This document shows positions 38,707 to 48,476 of a DNA stretch of 64,000 nucleotides, piece after piece. Source of the stretch: Mycoplasmopsis bovirhinis (GTDB taxonomy: Bacteria > Bacillota_I > Bacilli_A > Mycoplasmatales > Metamycoplasmataceae). The stretch covers positions 186,001-250,000 of the forward strand of contig NZ_LR214972.1 in the NCBI RefSeq assembly GCF_900660515.1, read 5' to 3'. The translations under genes were made by a program, and so were the position numbers. The notes under the pieces are model-generated. The model saw only the letters and a program-made list of their open reading frames with translations, did no database searches and had not been told where the DNA came from. The first letter of the stretch is position 1; each line of letters starts with the position of its first letter.

Positions 38707-38750
38707 TAAAAAAAGAAAAACTCGATTTAAAAATCTTATTTTTCTTTTTC
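38707..38750 (-). terminator. Possible terminator of the rpsF-ssb-rpsR operon
   Basis: An A/T-only hairpin (AAAAAGAAAAA and TTTTTCTTTTT arms) ends in a T run on the minus strand, 20 bases behind rpsR. The stem has little G+C, so the call is tentative. Confidence 0.45.
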
Positions 38751-38769
38751 ATTGTTTTTTAATCAAAAA

Positions 38770-39030
38770 TTATTTTGATGAAAAACGTGTACGAACAATT
38801 GTAAATGGTAATAAAGCGATAAACCTAGCTCTTTTTATCGCAGTTGCTAATTTTCTTTGGTGTTTAGCACATGTACCAGTTAAAGATTTAGATTTGATTT
38901 GTCCAGTTCCTGAAATAAATTTTGTTAAGGTTTCAGTATCTTTGTAATCAATGTAAGTTTGTTTATTTTCACAAAATTGACAAACTTTTCTTTTGTTTAA
39001 AAAAGCTTTTTTATTCTTATTGTATGCCAT
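38770..39030 (-). CDS. rpsR: 30S ribosomal protein S18
   Basis: 86 residues. S18 binds S6 in the 30S platform. The family pattern [28 protein letters not shown], then [29 protein letters not shown] is unmistakable; four Cys/His residues could still form the zinc site. Its TAGGAG ribosome site overlaps the ssb stop codon. Confidence 0.98.
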   Translation of the reverse strand: MAYNKNKKAFLNKRKVCQFCENKQTYIDYKDTETLTKFISGTGQIKSKSLTGTCAKHQRKLATAIKRARFIALLPFTIVRTRFSSK

Positions 39031-39039
39031 ATAAAACTC

Positions 39040-39630
39040 CTAATTATCATCATCAAATTGAAAAGTTAATCCTGATGTATCATCACTAAACACCATTTCA
39101 TCTAATTCGTGTAATGAATTATTTTGTGGTGCTTCAGGTTGTTTTGATCCATCAGTTAAATCTGAAGGATCAAAAATATCATTAATATCAGAACTTAAAA
39201 GTGGGTTAAATGTTTCTTGTGAATTAGCAGCTTGGTATTTGCTACTTAAATTAGCTTGGAATGAATTAACACTTTGATTTCTTTGTAAATTATCAAATGA
39301 ACTAGTTGCATTTGCCCGAGATTGTAGAATCTTAATATCATTAACTACAACATCAAAAGATCTTTGTAATAAATTAGTTGTTTGATTTGTATATTGACTA
39401 ATATGAATCTCTCCTTCAATACAAAGTAATGTTCCTTTTTTAATGTAGTTTTTAGCAAATTCAGCTTGGTTTCTTCATAAAACAAACGGAATAAAATCAG
39501 TTTGTCTTTCGTTATTAAATCGTCTACGGTCAACAGCTAAAGTTAACCTTGTATATGCTACCCCTTGCTTAGTATAAACAAGTTCGGCATCTTGAGTAGT
39601 ACGACCAATTAATATAACTCTATTTAACAC
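39040..39630 (-). CDS. ssb: Single-stranded DNA-binding protein
   Basis: 196 residues. OB-fold N-terminal part (LNRVILIGRTTQDAEL, TRLTLAVDRRR, DFIPFVLWRNQAEFAKNYIKKGTLLCIEGEI), then a flexible Asn/Ser/Gln-rich region, then an acidic tail ending FQFDDDN, in place of the classical DDDIPF. Usual order rpsF-ssb-rpsR. The start is GTG at 39630, preceded by TTAGGAGG; two TGA Trp are in the OB fold. Confidence 0.95.
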
Positions 39631-39657
39631 TTTAGTTCCTCCTAAGTTTATTAATGA

Positions 39658-40092
39658 TTATTTTTCTTGTGATTTTTTATTTGGTTCTTTTACTTCTTTA
39701 GATTCTTGTGGTTGAGTTTTCTCTTGTTTTTGCTCTTTAGAATCTTTTAAATAAACTCTTTTTCTTGGGTGTTTTACAACTCTTGGTTGTTTTTTACCTT
39801 CTTTTTTTGTATCTAAACCTTTTTCGGTATCTAAATTAATTACAAGGATTCTTCAAATTTCCTTGATAATGTTAGTACGACGTGTGAATTCTGCAATTTT
39901 TGAACCTTCAGCCTCTACATTAGCTAAAATATATTGTCCAAAAGCTGATTTATTAATTTTGTAAGCTAAACGATTGTTTTCCAATTTTTCTGATTTTTTA
40001 ACACCAGCTCCAAAAACATTTTTTAATAAATCAAATGCTAAAGCTGCGTCAGATTTTGGATCAACAATCATCATAATTTCATATTTGTTCAT
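39658..40092 (-). CDS. rpsF: 30S ribosomal protein S6
   Basis: 144 residues. N-terminal 95 residues are S6 (MNKYEIMMIVDP, RRTNIIKEIWRILVINL), then a Lys/Gln/Glu-rich tail of about 45 residues (KEQKQEKTQPQESKEVKEPN). A long charged tail replaces the short Glu tail of other bacteria. The leader probably regulates it (see 40097-40144). Confidence 0.96.
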
Positions 40093-40096
40093 TGTT

Positions 40097-40144
40097 CCTC
40101 CTTATGGTCTTACTGGGCTATTGGGTTTTTTAATAGCCAAGGAG
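40097..40144 (-). promoter_or_regulatory. Candidate S6:S18 autoregulatory leader sequestering the rpsF ribosome site
   Basis: In the rpsF leader, CTCCTT pairs with AAGGAG of the ribosome site (outer stem) and GGCTATT pairs with AATAGCC (inner stem, 9-base loop). Only one side carries a 12-base bulge (CAGTAAGACCAT). An asymmetric internal loop between two stems is the architecture of the S6:S18-binding leader known before rpsF-ssb-rpsR in many bacteria. The key CCG trinucleotide is not exact here (GACC). Confidence 0.6.
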
Positions 40145-40318
40145 TATAACACTATTTCATATAAAATATAGTTTTTATATACTCTTGTATATTATATTAT
40201 GAAAGCAAAATTTTCCAAATTTATTTATTAGTGATTTAATTAATATTTATATGTAAATAAATAGAGGCAAAAACTAATATCATTTTAGTTTTTTTATTGG
40301 AAATAATCAAAATAAATG

Positions 40319-40324
40319 TATATT
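40319..40324 (+). promoter_or_regulatory. Probable -10 box of topA (leaderless transcript)
   Basis: TATATT preceded by TG and followed by six bases and the ATG at 40331. No ribosome site precedes that ATG. Confidence 0.4.
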
Positions 40325-40330
40325 TATATT

Positions 40331-42139
40331 ATGAAAAATTTAGTTATAGTAGAGTCACCCAATAAAGTTTCTACAATCCAAAAATATCTTGGAGATAATT
40401 ATAAAGTTGTTGCATCAGTGGGTCATTTCTTGCAAATGAAAACTGATGGCGAACACGGCTTAGGTATTGATTTAGAAAATTGAGAACCAAAATATGCCCT
40501 TGATCGTAGCAAAACTAAGATTGTAAATGAAATTAAAAAAGAATTAAAAGATGCTGATTTTGTCTTTATTGCAACCGACCCTGACCGCGAGGGTGAAGGA
40601 ATTGGTAGTCACCTTGTAGAATATTTCAAAATTCAAAATTTTAAAAGAATTAAGTATAACGAAATTACAAAGGATGCAATTTTAAAAGCAGTTGCAAATC
40701 CTGTTGATTTAAATCAAGGTTTAATTGATGCTCAAAAATCACGCCGTATGTTAGATCGTATTATTGGCTTTAGATTAACTAATTTAATGAAAGCAAAATT
40801 TAAAAATTCTCCTGGTATTCCTACTGCCGGTAGAGTACAATCAATTGCCCTTAAATTAGTAGTAGACCGAGAAAGAGAAATTTTAAATTTTATCCCTGAA
40901 GAATACTTTATACTTAATGCTAAAATAACAAATAATAGTGTTTTAGCATATTATTATAATGCCAATAACCAAGGTGATAAGAAAAATTGAATTTATGCTA
41001 ATGAAATACAAGAAATTAAAAAACATTTTGAAACTGCACCCAAAACATTATTAGTTGAAAATGTCACAGTTTCTAAACGTAAAATGGGGGCAATTACTCC
41101 TTTTAAACAATCAGCTTTATACAAAAAAAGTCCTTATTCAGCAGCTTCAACCCAAGGAATCTTGCAAAAACTTTACGAAGGTTTTGGTAATGGAGGGTTA
41201 ATTACTTACCCAAGAACTGATAGTACTCGCTTATCAAATGATTTTACTAAAGTTGCCCAAAACTATATTTTAAACACATGGGGATCAGATTACGTTGCTT
41301 CTGAAGTTAAAGGTTTTAGTGGTGAACAAGATGCCCATGAAGCAATTAGACCTACCGATATTTATTTGACCCCAGCTAAAGCTGCAAAGATCTATCCAGA
41401 GCTCACAGATTATGATTTAAAGATTTATAAATTAATTTATGATACAACTCTTATGGCATTAATTTCTCAACCTATTAGAGAATCAAAATTATATGAATAT
41501 TCTAATGATAAATATCATTTTAGACAATCATTTTCTAAAATTTTATTTGACGGATATTATGTCATTGCACCTCAAGAAACCGAAGCTTTAGACCCAAATT
41601 ACCAAAAAGGTCAAACAATTGGTGTTGAAAAATTCAATTTTGAAGCACATGCTACAAAACCTGCACCTAGGTATAATGAAGGTTCATTAATTGAAACACT
41701 TGACAATATTAAGGTGGGTCGACCTTCTACTTTCGCAACAACTGTTAATTTAATTAAAGATCGTAAATTTGTTAATAACGAAAGTTCACAACTTGTGCCT
41801 ACTGAATTTGGTTTTGCAATCTGTGATTCATTAATTCAAGGATTTTCAAATATTATTAATGAAAAATATACCGCACAAGTCGAAGAAGAATTAGATAAAA
41901 TAGCTGAGCAAGAGCTTTCTAAAAATAATGTCTTGCAAAATTTTTGAACTAAGTTTCAAACAGAACTTTCAGTTGCAGCAAAAAAAATGAATGTTTATAC
42001 TTTTGCTACTCCTACCATTAACCAAAATTGTCCACAGTGCCATAGTAGCTTACTAGTTAGAAATAATAAAAAAGGTCAAAAATTTATTGGCTGCTCTGCA
42101 TTTCCGAAATGTAAATATACTGAGAGCTATAATGAATAA
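40331..42139 (+). CDS. topA: DNA topoisomerase I
   Basis: 602 residues. Relaxes negative supercoils by a single-strand break. Toprim domain with IVESPNK and FIATDPDREGEGIG; gate domain with the active tyrosine in GGLITYPRTDSTR; VGRPSTFATTVNLI follows. The C-terminus has only one zinc ribbon (CPQCHSS and FIGCSAFPKC), fewer than the several repeats in many bacteria but common in mycoplasmas. In-frame TGA codons encode Trp at about three places. Divergent from rpsF. Confidence 0.97.
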
Positions 42140-42142
42140 TAC

Positions 42143-42177
42143 AAAAAATGTTTATCCATAAATGGGGATAAACATTT
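42143..42177. terminator. Bidirectional terminator between topA and the DUF2130 gene
   Basis: Strong hairpin AAAAATGTTTATCC / GGATAAACATTTTT between the convergent genes. T runs on both sides allow use in both directions. Confidence 0.9.
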
Positions 42178-42180
42178 TTC

Positions 42181-43689
42181 TTATTCTTCGTTTAAAGTTA
42201 AAACATCTTCTTCAATTGGGTTTATTTCTTTAACATTTTCTAGACGACGTTTATTAAAAGAATCTAGTTTTTCTAAAAAGTCTTGTTTGCTAAATTTAGT
42301 TTCAAAAGCAGTTGTAATTTTTTTAATTGATGTTTTTTCAATTTCTTCCATTCTATCTTCAATTTTCTTAGCTGCTTTGATAATATCTTGTGTACAAATA
42401 ACAATTGATGAAAATTTTTCTTTAATAATTTCAAAATTACGAGCAATTTCTTTTTCAAAGAAATTTTTAAATTCTTGTTTAATGATTTCTTTATCTTTAA
42501 AATCTTTTAAATCAACACTTAATCTTGCTTTATTATCAAACATCATTCTTAACATTCTAACTAACGTTAAGAATGAACGATCTCTTACCACGAAGATATT
42601 TTTATAACCTTGAACTTGCTCAATAAAAATATCTTCATCTGGGTTCAATTCAGTAATTAAGATTCCGTAATCAGCCTTGTTATTTTTTGTATCTTTAAAT
42701 AATTTTTCATAAAATTCTTCATTCTTTTTTGAACCTTTTTCACTAACTTTAGCTTTAATTTCAACTACTAATTTACCAATTAAAATTGGGTCATCAGATT
42801 TTTTGTCAAAAAATTCAATTATAATATCAGGTTTCATCCCGTTAATAACTTGGGTTGCTTTGTAAAACCTTATATCATTGTCCATATTAAAGTTTTGTTG
42901 TAATAATGAATGAATATAAGTTTCATAATCTTCGCCTGCAGCTTGAATATGACTTAATGAACTACGTTTAATCATTAGACCATTAAGTTGGTTTTTTAAA
43001 GCTTCAATTTCTTTTGTTTTATCTTGAATAGTTTTATCTAAAGATGTTTTGGTATTTTTTAATACTTCAATTTGAGTTTCTTGATTTTTAAATTTTTCAG
43101 TGTAAGTTTGTCGAACTTCTAACTCTTTTGTTTTTAGTTTTTGGCTTGTTTGAAGTTCGAAATCTTTTTTAGCTTCTTTTAAGTTTTGGTTTAATTCTTT
43201 GATTTTTTCTTCTTTTTCTTTAATAGTAGTTTCTAATGTTTGTTTATCTTTTTGAAGTAGTTGAAAACTACTTTGAACTTTAGCTATTTTTTCACTTAAA
43301 TCATTTTTAACTTCTAGTTCTTTTGCTTTAAGTTGATTTTGTATTTCTACTTCTCATTCCTTGCGACTTTTTGCTATTTCATTAGGAATTAAGGTTTTAT
43401 AAAATTCATCTTTTAAAGCTTGGATTGTTTTTTGATTTTCTAATTTTAAATCATTATATTCTTTTGATTCTAAAATTGATTTACTATTATCAGCAATTGC
43501 TTCTTGATAAATTTTATTTTTTACATCATCGCTAATTTGACTTACAGCTTTTGAAATATGCTCAGAAATAATTTGACTATTTTTTTCAGTTAAACCATTT
43601 AAACTAATGTAATCTCCTGCTTGTGCATTTTCTAAAAGCTCAAATTCCATTTTATCAATATCTTTAATTCGAATATTAATTTTTTTCAT
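42181..43689 (-). CDS. DUF2130 domain protein (coiled coil plus nuclease-like domain)
   Basis: 502 residues. Residues 1-260 are a Lys/Glu-rich coiled coil (KEKEEKIKELNQNLKEAKKDFE). Then GEDYETYIHSLLQQNF, a PD-(D/E)XK-like core (MKPDIIIEFFDK, VVEIKAKVSEKGSKKNEEFYEKL), and GILITELNPDEDIF. This matches the DUF2130 family, usually compared with RmuC and restriction-type nucleases, cytoplasmic, function not established. The gene has a TAGGAGC ribosome site and is divergent from hsdS, so a link to restriction is possible but not shown. Confidence 0.82.
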
Positions 43690-43913
43690 TGTGTGCTCCT
43701 AACTGTGATTTTACTACTTATATTAATATATAAGTACGATAGAATTATAGTTAATTTTTATAAAAATACAACTAAAGAACTAATAAAGGAAAAAATTAAA
43801 TAGTGTATTTTTAAAATGCAGTATGTTTTTCAACTTTTATAAAGATCGTATTTTATTTCTAACATATATTTATAAAACATTGCTATAATATGATAATATA
43901 TTAAGGAAAGATT

Positions 43914-45116
43914 ATGAATAAAATAGAAACACTAATAGATAAATTATGTCCTGGTGGGGTAAAAGAAGTAAAACTTAATGAAATTTTTAGTTACTTTAAT
44001 GGAATGGCTGGAGTGTCACAGAAATGAAAAGAACACGGCAATTGTAAATTTATAGATTTTAAAAATGCTTTTAAAAATATAAAAATTGATGTTAGTAAAT
44101 TAGAAAAAGCAACAGTTAAAAACTTTAAACAAAATACTTTAAAAAAAGGTGATATATTATTAACTTCTGCTTCAGAAACTCGTGATGAATGTGCTATGTC
44201 TTCAGTTATCGAAGACCAAATAAGTGAAAATGTCTTTTTAGATGATCACTTATTTGGTCTTAGGTTAAAAGATGAATTTAAAGACCAAATTAATACTACT
44301 TTTATTAACTATTACTTAAGAAGTGATTATTCCAGAAAGCAAGTAAATAATGTTGTAAGAGGTGCAACAAGATTTTATATCTCAAAAGTAGATTTTATGG
44401 ATTTAAAAATTATAATCCCACCCCGCGCGATCCAAGACGAAATTGTCAAAATTCTTGACAATTTCACAGAGCTTACAACAGAGCTTAAGGACAGAATTAA
44501 ACAATATGAATATTATAGGGATAAACTTTTATCTTTTGATGATTCAAAAGTTAAGGTTGAGTATAAACCACTAAAAGAATTATGTTCAATAACAACTGGT
44601 AAATTGAATGCTAAAGATGCAGTTGATGGAGGAATATATCCATTTTTTACTTGTCATGCAAAACCATATTCTATTAATGAATATGCTTTTGATACTGAGG
44701 CCATCTTGCTTTCTGGTAATGGTAATATAGGACATACAAATTATTATAATGGTAAATTTAATGCATATCAAAGGACTTATGTTTTACATAATTTTATTGA
44801 AGTAAATCCTAAATTTTTATTGCATTACATAAATAATTCCTTTAAGGATTATATTAGCCAAAAATCACTAAATGGAGTAATATCATATATTACACTTCCA
44901 ATTTTACAAGAATTCAGTGTACCCATCCCGCCCCTTCCAGTACAAGACAGAATTGCGGAAGTTTTAGACAATTTTGAAAAGATATGTAAAGATCTCAAAA
45001 TTGGCCTGCCTTCTGAAATACAATTAAGACAAAAACAATATGAATATTATCGCAATCTCTTATTATCATTTAATATAGATGATATTATGAGAGAGAGAGA
45101 GAGAGAGAGACGATAA
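43914..45116 (+). CDS. hsdS: Type I restriction-modification specificity subunit HsdS (phase-variable, presently ending after two modules)
   Basis: 400 residues. Two target-recognition modules (about residues 15-170 and 210-345), each followed by a conserved helix: IQDEIVKILDNFTELTTELK and VQDRIAEVLDNFEKICKDLK, with QYEYYRxxLLSF. HsdS sets the DNA site for HsdM and HsdR. The conserved helices end in QKQYEYYRNLLLSFN, then a (GA)11 tract gives MRERERERR and a stop at 45114-45116. One more GA unit would read on into the third module. Ribosome site TAAGGAAAG. No hsdM is in the window; hsdR is 14 kb away. Confidence 0.92.
45089..45110. repeat. (GA)11 dinucleotide tract at the end of hsdS
   Basis: Eleven GA units, a typical slipped-strand site. 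With 11 units the frame stops at 45116. With 10 it stops a few codons later (ATA ATT CTG GAT TAA). With 12 (or 9) it continues to 45786. So one of three frames joins the third module. Confidence 0.92.
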
Positions 45117-45786
45117 TTCTGGATTAAATAAATTACTTGAATATGTCTTTGGTTTGGATTTAGTTAGTTATGGGTATAAAATCCAAACCAAACATTTATG
45201 AGAAATAACAACATGAAACAAAAAGTTTCAAGAAGTTGATCTAAGTAAACAAGAAAAAATCATTAAATATAAAAAATACTTTAGTGCTAAAGAACTTAAA
45301 GATTTAACTTCTCAAGATGGAACAATCAAAATTTTAACTACAAATAAAACTAACATATTTGCTAACGAAGCAAAAGTTGACAAATATGTTGATAAAGGAG
45401 AAGTTATTTACCTTCCTACTGGTGGTAATGCATTAGTGCAATATTATAAAGGTAAATTTATTACTGGAGGAAATGTTATTGCTATTGCTAAAGATAATAA
45501 TGAACTAAACATAAAATATTTATTTTATGTTTTAAATAATAAATTAGATCTAATAGCATCATATTACAGAGGTGCAGGCATTCAACATCCCTATATGCCT
45601 GATATCTTAGAAATACTTATCCCTATCCCTTCCCTTGACATCCAAAACAAAATTGTTGCAATCTTAGACAATTTCTCTGACTTAACAAATGATTTAACTA
45701 AGGGATTACCGGCTGAAATAAACCTTCAGCAAAAACAATATGAATATTATCGAAATAAACTTTTAAGTTTTAATAAGGTAAGTTAA
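45117..45786 (+). pseudogene. Third HsdS target-recognition module, out of frame with hsdS
   Basis: A code-4 open frame (from GAT at 45112) runs to TAA at 45786 without a good start codon. It contains the TRD start pattern HLWEITTWNKKFQEVDLSKQ, then LTTNKTNIFANEAKVDKYV and GEVIYLPTGGNALVQYYKGK, ending with LDIQNKIVAILDNFSDL and QKQYEYYRNKLLSFNKVS, the same conserved helix as in hsdS. Only the GTG at 45436 starts within it, too late for a full module. It is best viewed as the phase-off continuation of hsdS, not a dead gene. Confidence 0.85.
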
Positions 45787-45802
45787 AATAAACATCCAGA
45801 TA

Positions 45803-45831
45803 TTAAAACCACGCATTGCGTGGTTTTAATT
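45803..45831. terminator. Bidirectional terminator between hsdS and deoB
   Basis: Hairpin ATTAAAACCACGCA / TGCGTGGTTTTAAT, A-rich at one side and T-rich at the other, between convergent genes. Confidence 0.9.
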
Positions 45832-45832
45832 A

Positions 45833-47020
45833 TTAAATCAATTTATCAAAAATGTCGTCTCCGGTTTCCGAAACAATCTCAACACCAAAGTTTCGAGCAA
45901 CAATATTTCCAAGTGTTCCTAAACCTTCAAAGTTAGGTAAAACTTTTGGTTTAGTAAATGATTTTGAAAAAATAGTCGCTGGTAAAAATTCCCTAGTATG
46001 ATTAAATCCAGGATATAATGGGTCGTTTCCGTGGTCTGAAGTCATAATTAATAAATCATCTTCGTTCATAGCATTAATTAATTTACCTAATTTATCATCT
46101 AAAGTTGCTATATTTGAAGCAAATCCACGAACATTTCTACGGTGTCCATAGTGTGAGTCAAATTGAACTAAATTAGTGAAAATAAATTTATTTTCACCAC
46201 CTTTAGTAGCTAAATCAATTGTAATATCCATTCCGTTAGCATCACCTTCACTTGGATAGTGAGTAGTAATTCCTTGTCCTACAAAAATGTCATTAATTTT
46301 ACCAATCGAAATAACTTCAACACCTTTTTCTTGCAGACGATTTAAAATCATTTCTCTTGGTTTATTAGCATAATCATGGCGGTTAAAAGTACGAGTGAAA
46401 TTACCAAAATCACCCACATAAGGACGGGCAATAATCCGTCCAACATTTCACTCAGGACGTGATGAACAAATTTCTCTAGCTGCTTTAGCATATTTATATA
46501 AATTATCTAAACCTGTTCATTCTTCATGAGCACAAACTTGTAAGACTGAGTCATTTGAAGTATAAACAATAATTGCTCCCCGTTCTTTTTCTTCATGAGC
46601 TAATTCATTAATAATATCTGTTCCTGAAGCAGATTTATTTCCAACAATTGGACGCCCATCTCAAGCTTTTGATAATTCAGCTATTAAATCTTCTGGGAAC
46701 CCTGTTTCAGTAAAAGTCGGAAATGGAACTAAGGTTTTTATTCCCATCATTTCTCAATGGCCAGCTAATGTATCTTTTGCATTAGATACTTCTTGGACTT
46801 TTGCCATGTATGCTAAAGGTTTAGCTACATGATAATTTCCATTTAAATCAGTAATATTACCAATTCCTAATTTTTTCCAAGTATCAATTTTAAATTCTTC
46901 AACCATTGATGCTGATCTAATAGTATTAGCACCATGATCACCAAATGTTTTTTGATCACGGTCTGGACCAATTCCTAAACCATCTGTAACGATCATAAAA
47001 ATTCTTTTAAATTTTGACAT
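45833..47020 (-). CDS. deoB: Phosphopentomutase DeoB
   Basis: 395 residues, normal for DeoB. Interconverts ribose-1-phosphate (or deoxyribose-1-P) and the 5-phosphate, linking nucleoside salvage to sugar metabolism. Alkaline-phosphatase-superfamily residues: IVTDGLGIG, the phosphorylated Thr region [35 protein letters not shown] and [12 protein letters not shown]. These fit DeoB rather than cofactor-independent phosphoglycerate mutase. An AGGAG site precedes the ATG; there are several TGA Trp codons. Confidence 0.95.
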
Positions 47021-47129
47021 ATAAATCTCCTAAATTTTGATTATTAAAAAATACCAGTAGCGATATTTAATAATATTTTACTCCTTTTGCAAAAAAACAA
47101 AAGATAAAGGCTAAAATAAGAAAAGGAAA

Positions 47130-47156
47130 AAGGCTTAATCTTTATTAAGCCTTTTG
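47130..47156. terminator. Terminator behind the sigma-like gene
   Basis: Hairpin AAGGCTTAAT / ATTAAGCCTT, followed on the minus strand by TTTTCC and on the plus strand by TTGTG. It ends the cysS-rlmB-sigma-like transcription unit, and the interval to deoB holds nothing else. Confidence 0.8.
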
Positions 47157-47166
47157 TGTTCTTGTG

Positions 47167-47748
47167 TTAGTTAAAAAATGAAATGCTATTAAGTTTATTT
47201 TTAATAGCTTGAATCATTTCTTTTTGCTTTCACGTTGAAAGCCTTGTGTGTTTAAAATTAATCTTATTTTGTAAAAATTCGTATTCTTCTGGGCTAATAT
47301 ATTTTTTCATATCATCAATTGTTTGATATGTGCCATTTCAAATATTATATTCACGTTTAAGTTTTAAATTTAATTCATGTAAATTCATTTGGTTATAGCT
47401 TAAGTTTGATTCAAATTTATATTGAGAATTATAAAGCTTGTTGAAGTAATTTTGTGTTTTAAGTTTTAAAGTATTTCAAAACCAAGCTTCGTAATTATCA
47501 ATATCTTCAATTAAATCCTGGTATAACATTTCTAAAAAAACCATAAAAAGTTGGTTTCTAATTTCATCAATTTCTATGTTATATTTTCCATATAATCAAT
47601 AAATTTTTCAAACTAAATTACGAATTCTTTCATAATATAAGTTATCAAACCAATTAATTAAATTATTTGCACTAATTATTTTTTTGCCTTGTAATTGTAA
47701 AAATAAAGTTAGCTTTGGATTTAACTTATTTATAAATATCTTGTTCAT
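47167..47748 (-). CDS. Small protein resembling a sigma-70-type factor
   Basis: 193 residues; six TGA-coded Trp hide it from standard-code searches. Residues 38-105 look like sigma region 2: a helical pair with YYERIRNLVWKIYWLYGKYN, then the acidic helix IEIDEIRNQLFMVFLEMLYQ and the aromatic DNA-melting helix YEAWFWNTLKLKTQNYFNK. A C-terminal helix group (YISPEEYEFLQNKIN and WKQKEMIQAIKNKL) may be region 4, but a clear HTH was not proven. Synteny helps: in B. subtilis the cysS-rlmB block is followed by yacP and sigH. Here it overlaps rlmB by 23 bases. A role as a competence or recombination regulator is speculative. Confidence 0.6.
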
Positions 47749-48463
47749 TTTTAGCTAGATAATCAAAAAGTAAAATACCAGTTGCTACTGATACATTTAA
47801 TGATTGAACAGTACCTTTTTGATCAATATAAATTTTAGAGTCACAAACTGATAAAACACTTTTTGAAACTCCTTCCCCTTCGTTGCCAACTACAATGATA
47901 GTTGGGCTATTGTAGATTGTTTTTGTGTGCGGAGTAGCTGATTTATCTAATGCACTTGCATAGCTTCAATAACCAGCTTTTTTTAATTTTGTAATAGTTG
48001 CAGATAATGAATTAACTCTGTAAAAATTAATTCCAACAAAGCCACCAGAAGCAACCTTCAGAGCTGTTGAATTAATTGAAGCAGCATTCTCTTTAGGAAG
48101 AATAACATCTTTTACACCCGCTGCGTTGGCGCTCCTAATAATTGCTCCTAAATTGTGTGGATCTTGAATTTTATCTAAAACTAAAACAATCTTTGGTTTA
48201 TGTTTAATTAAAAATTCAAGATCACGGTAGTTTAAAGAATCAAGAATGGCAATAAAACCTTGGTGGTTATCTTGAGTTAACTTATTTAAAAAACTTTGAT
48301 CTTTAACTTCAATATTTAAATTTATGTCACTAAATAATTTCAAATTTTCTTTATTTGAAATAAAAATTTTTGAAATTTTCATCTTGTTTTGAATTGCGTC
48401 TAAAACAGAATTTTTTCCACACACTATTAATTCTCTCATATTTCTTGATTGAATTTTTCCCAT
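47726..48463 (-). CDS. rlmB: 23S rRNA 2'-O-methyltransferase RlmB/TrmH family
   Basis: 245 residues. SPOUT methyltransferase of the RlmB family. Motif 1 LDKIQDPHNLGAIIRSANAAG, motif 2 IVVGNEGEGVS, motif 3 GTVQSLNVSVATGILLFDYL with the conserved Asn/Arg-type residues. An N-terminal L30e-like part (ELIVCGKNSVLDAIQ) is present. ATG at 48463 follows AAAGGTGA. It probably modifies rRNA; the exact nucleotide cannot be judged by eye. Confidence 0.92.
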
Positions 48464-48476
48464 TTTTAGTTCACCT

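Noticed and set aside
45436-45786. Independent HsdS-like gene beginning at GTG 45436
   Set aside because: It starts inside a recognition module that opens at 45112; it is better explained as the out-of-frame tail of hsdS.
45833-47020. Phosphoglycerate mutase (cofactor-independent)
   Set aside because: The motifs KDTLAGHWEMMG and DSHYGHRRN and the length of 395 residues fit phosphopentomutase instead.
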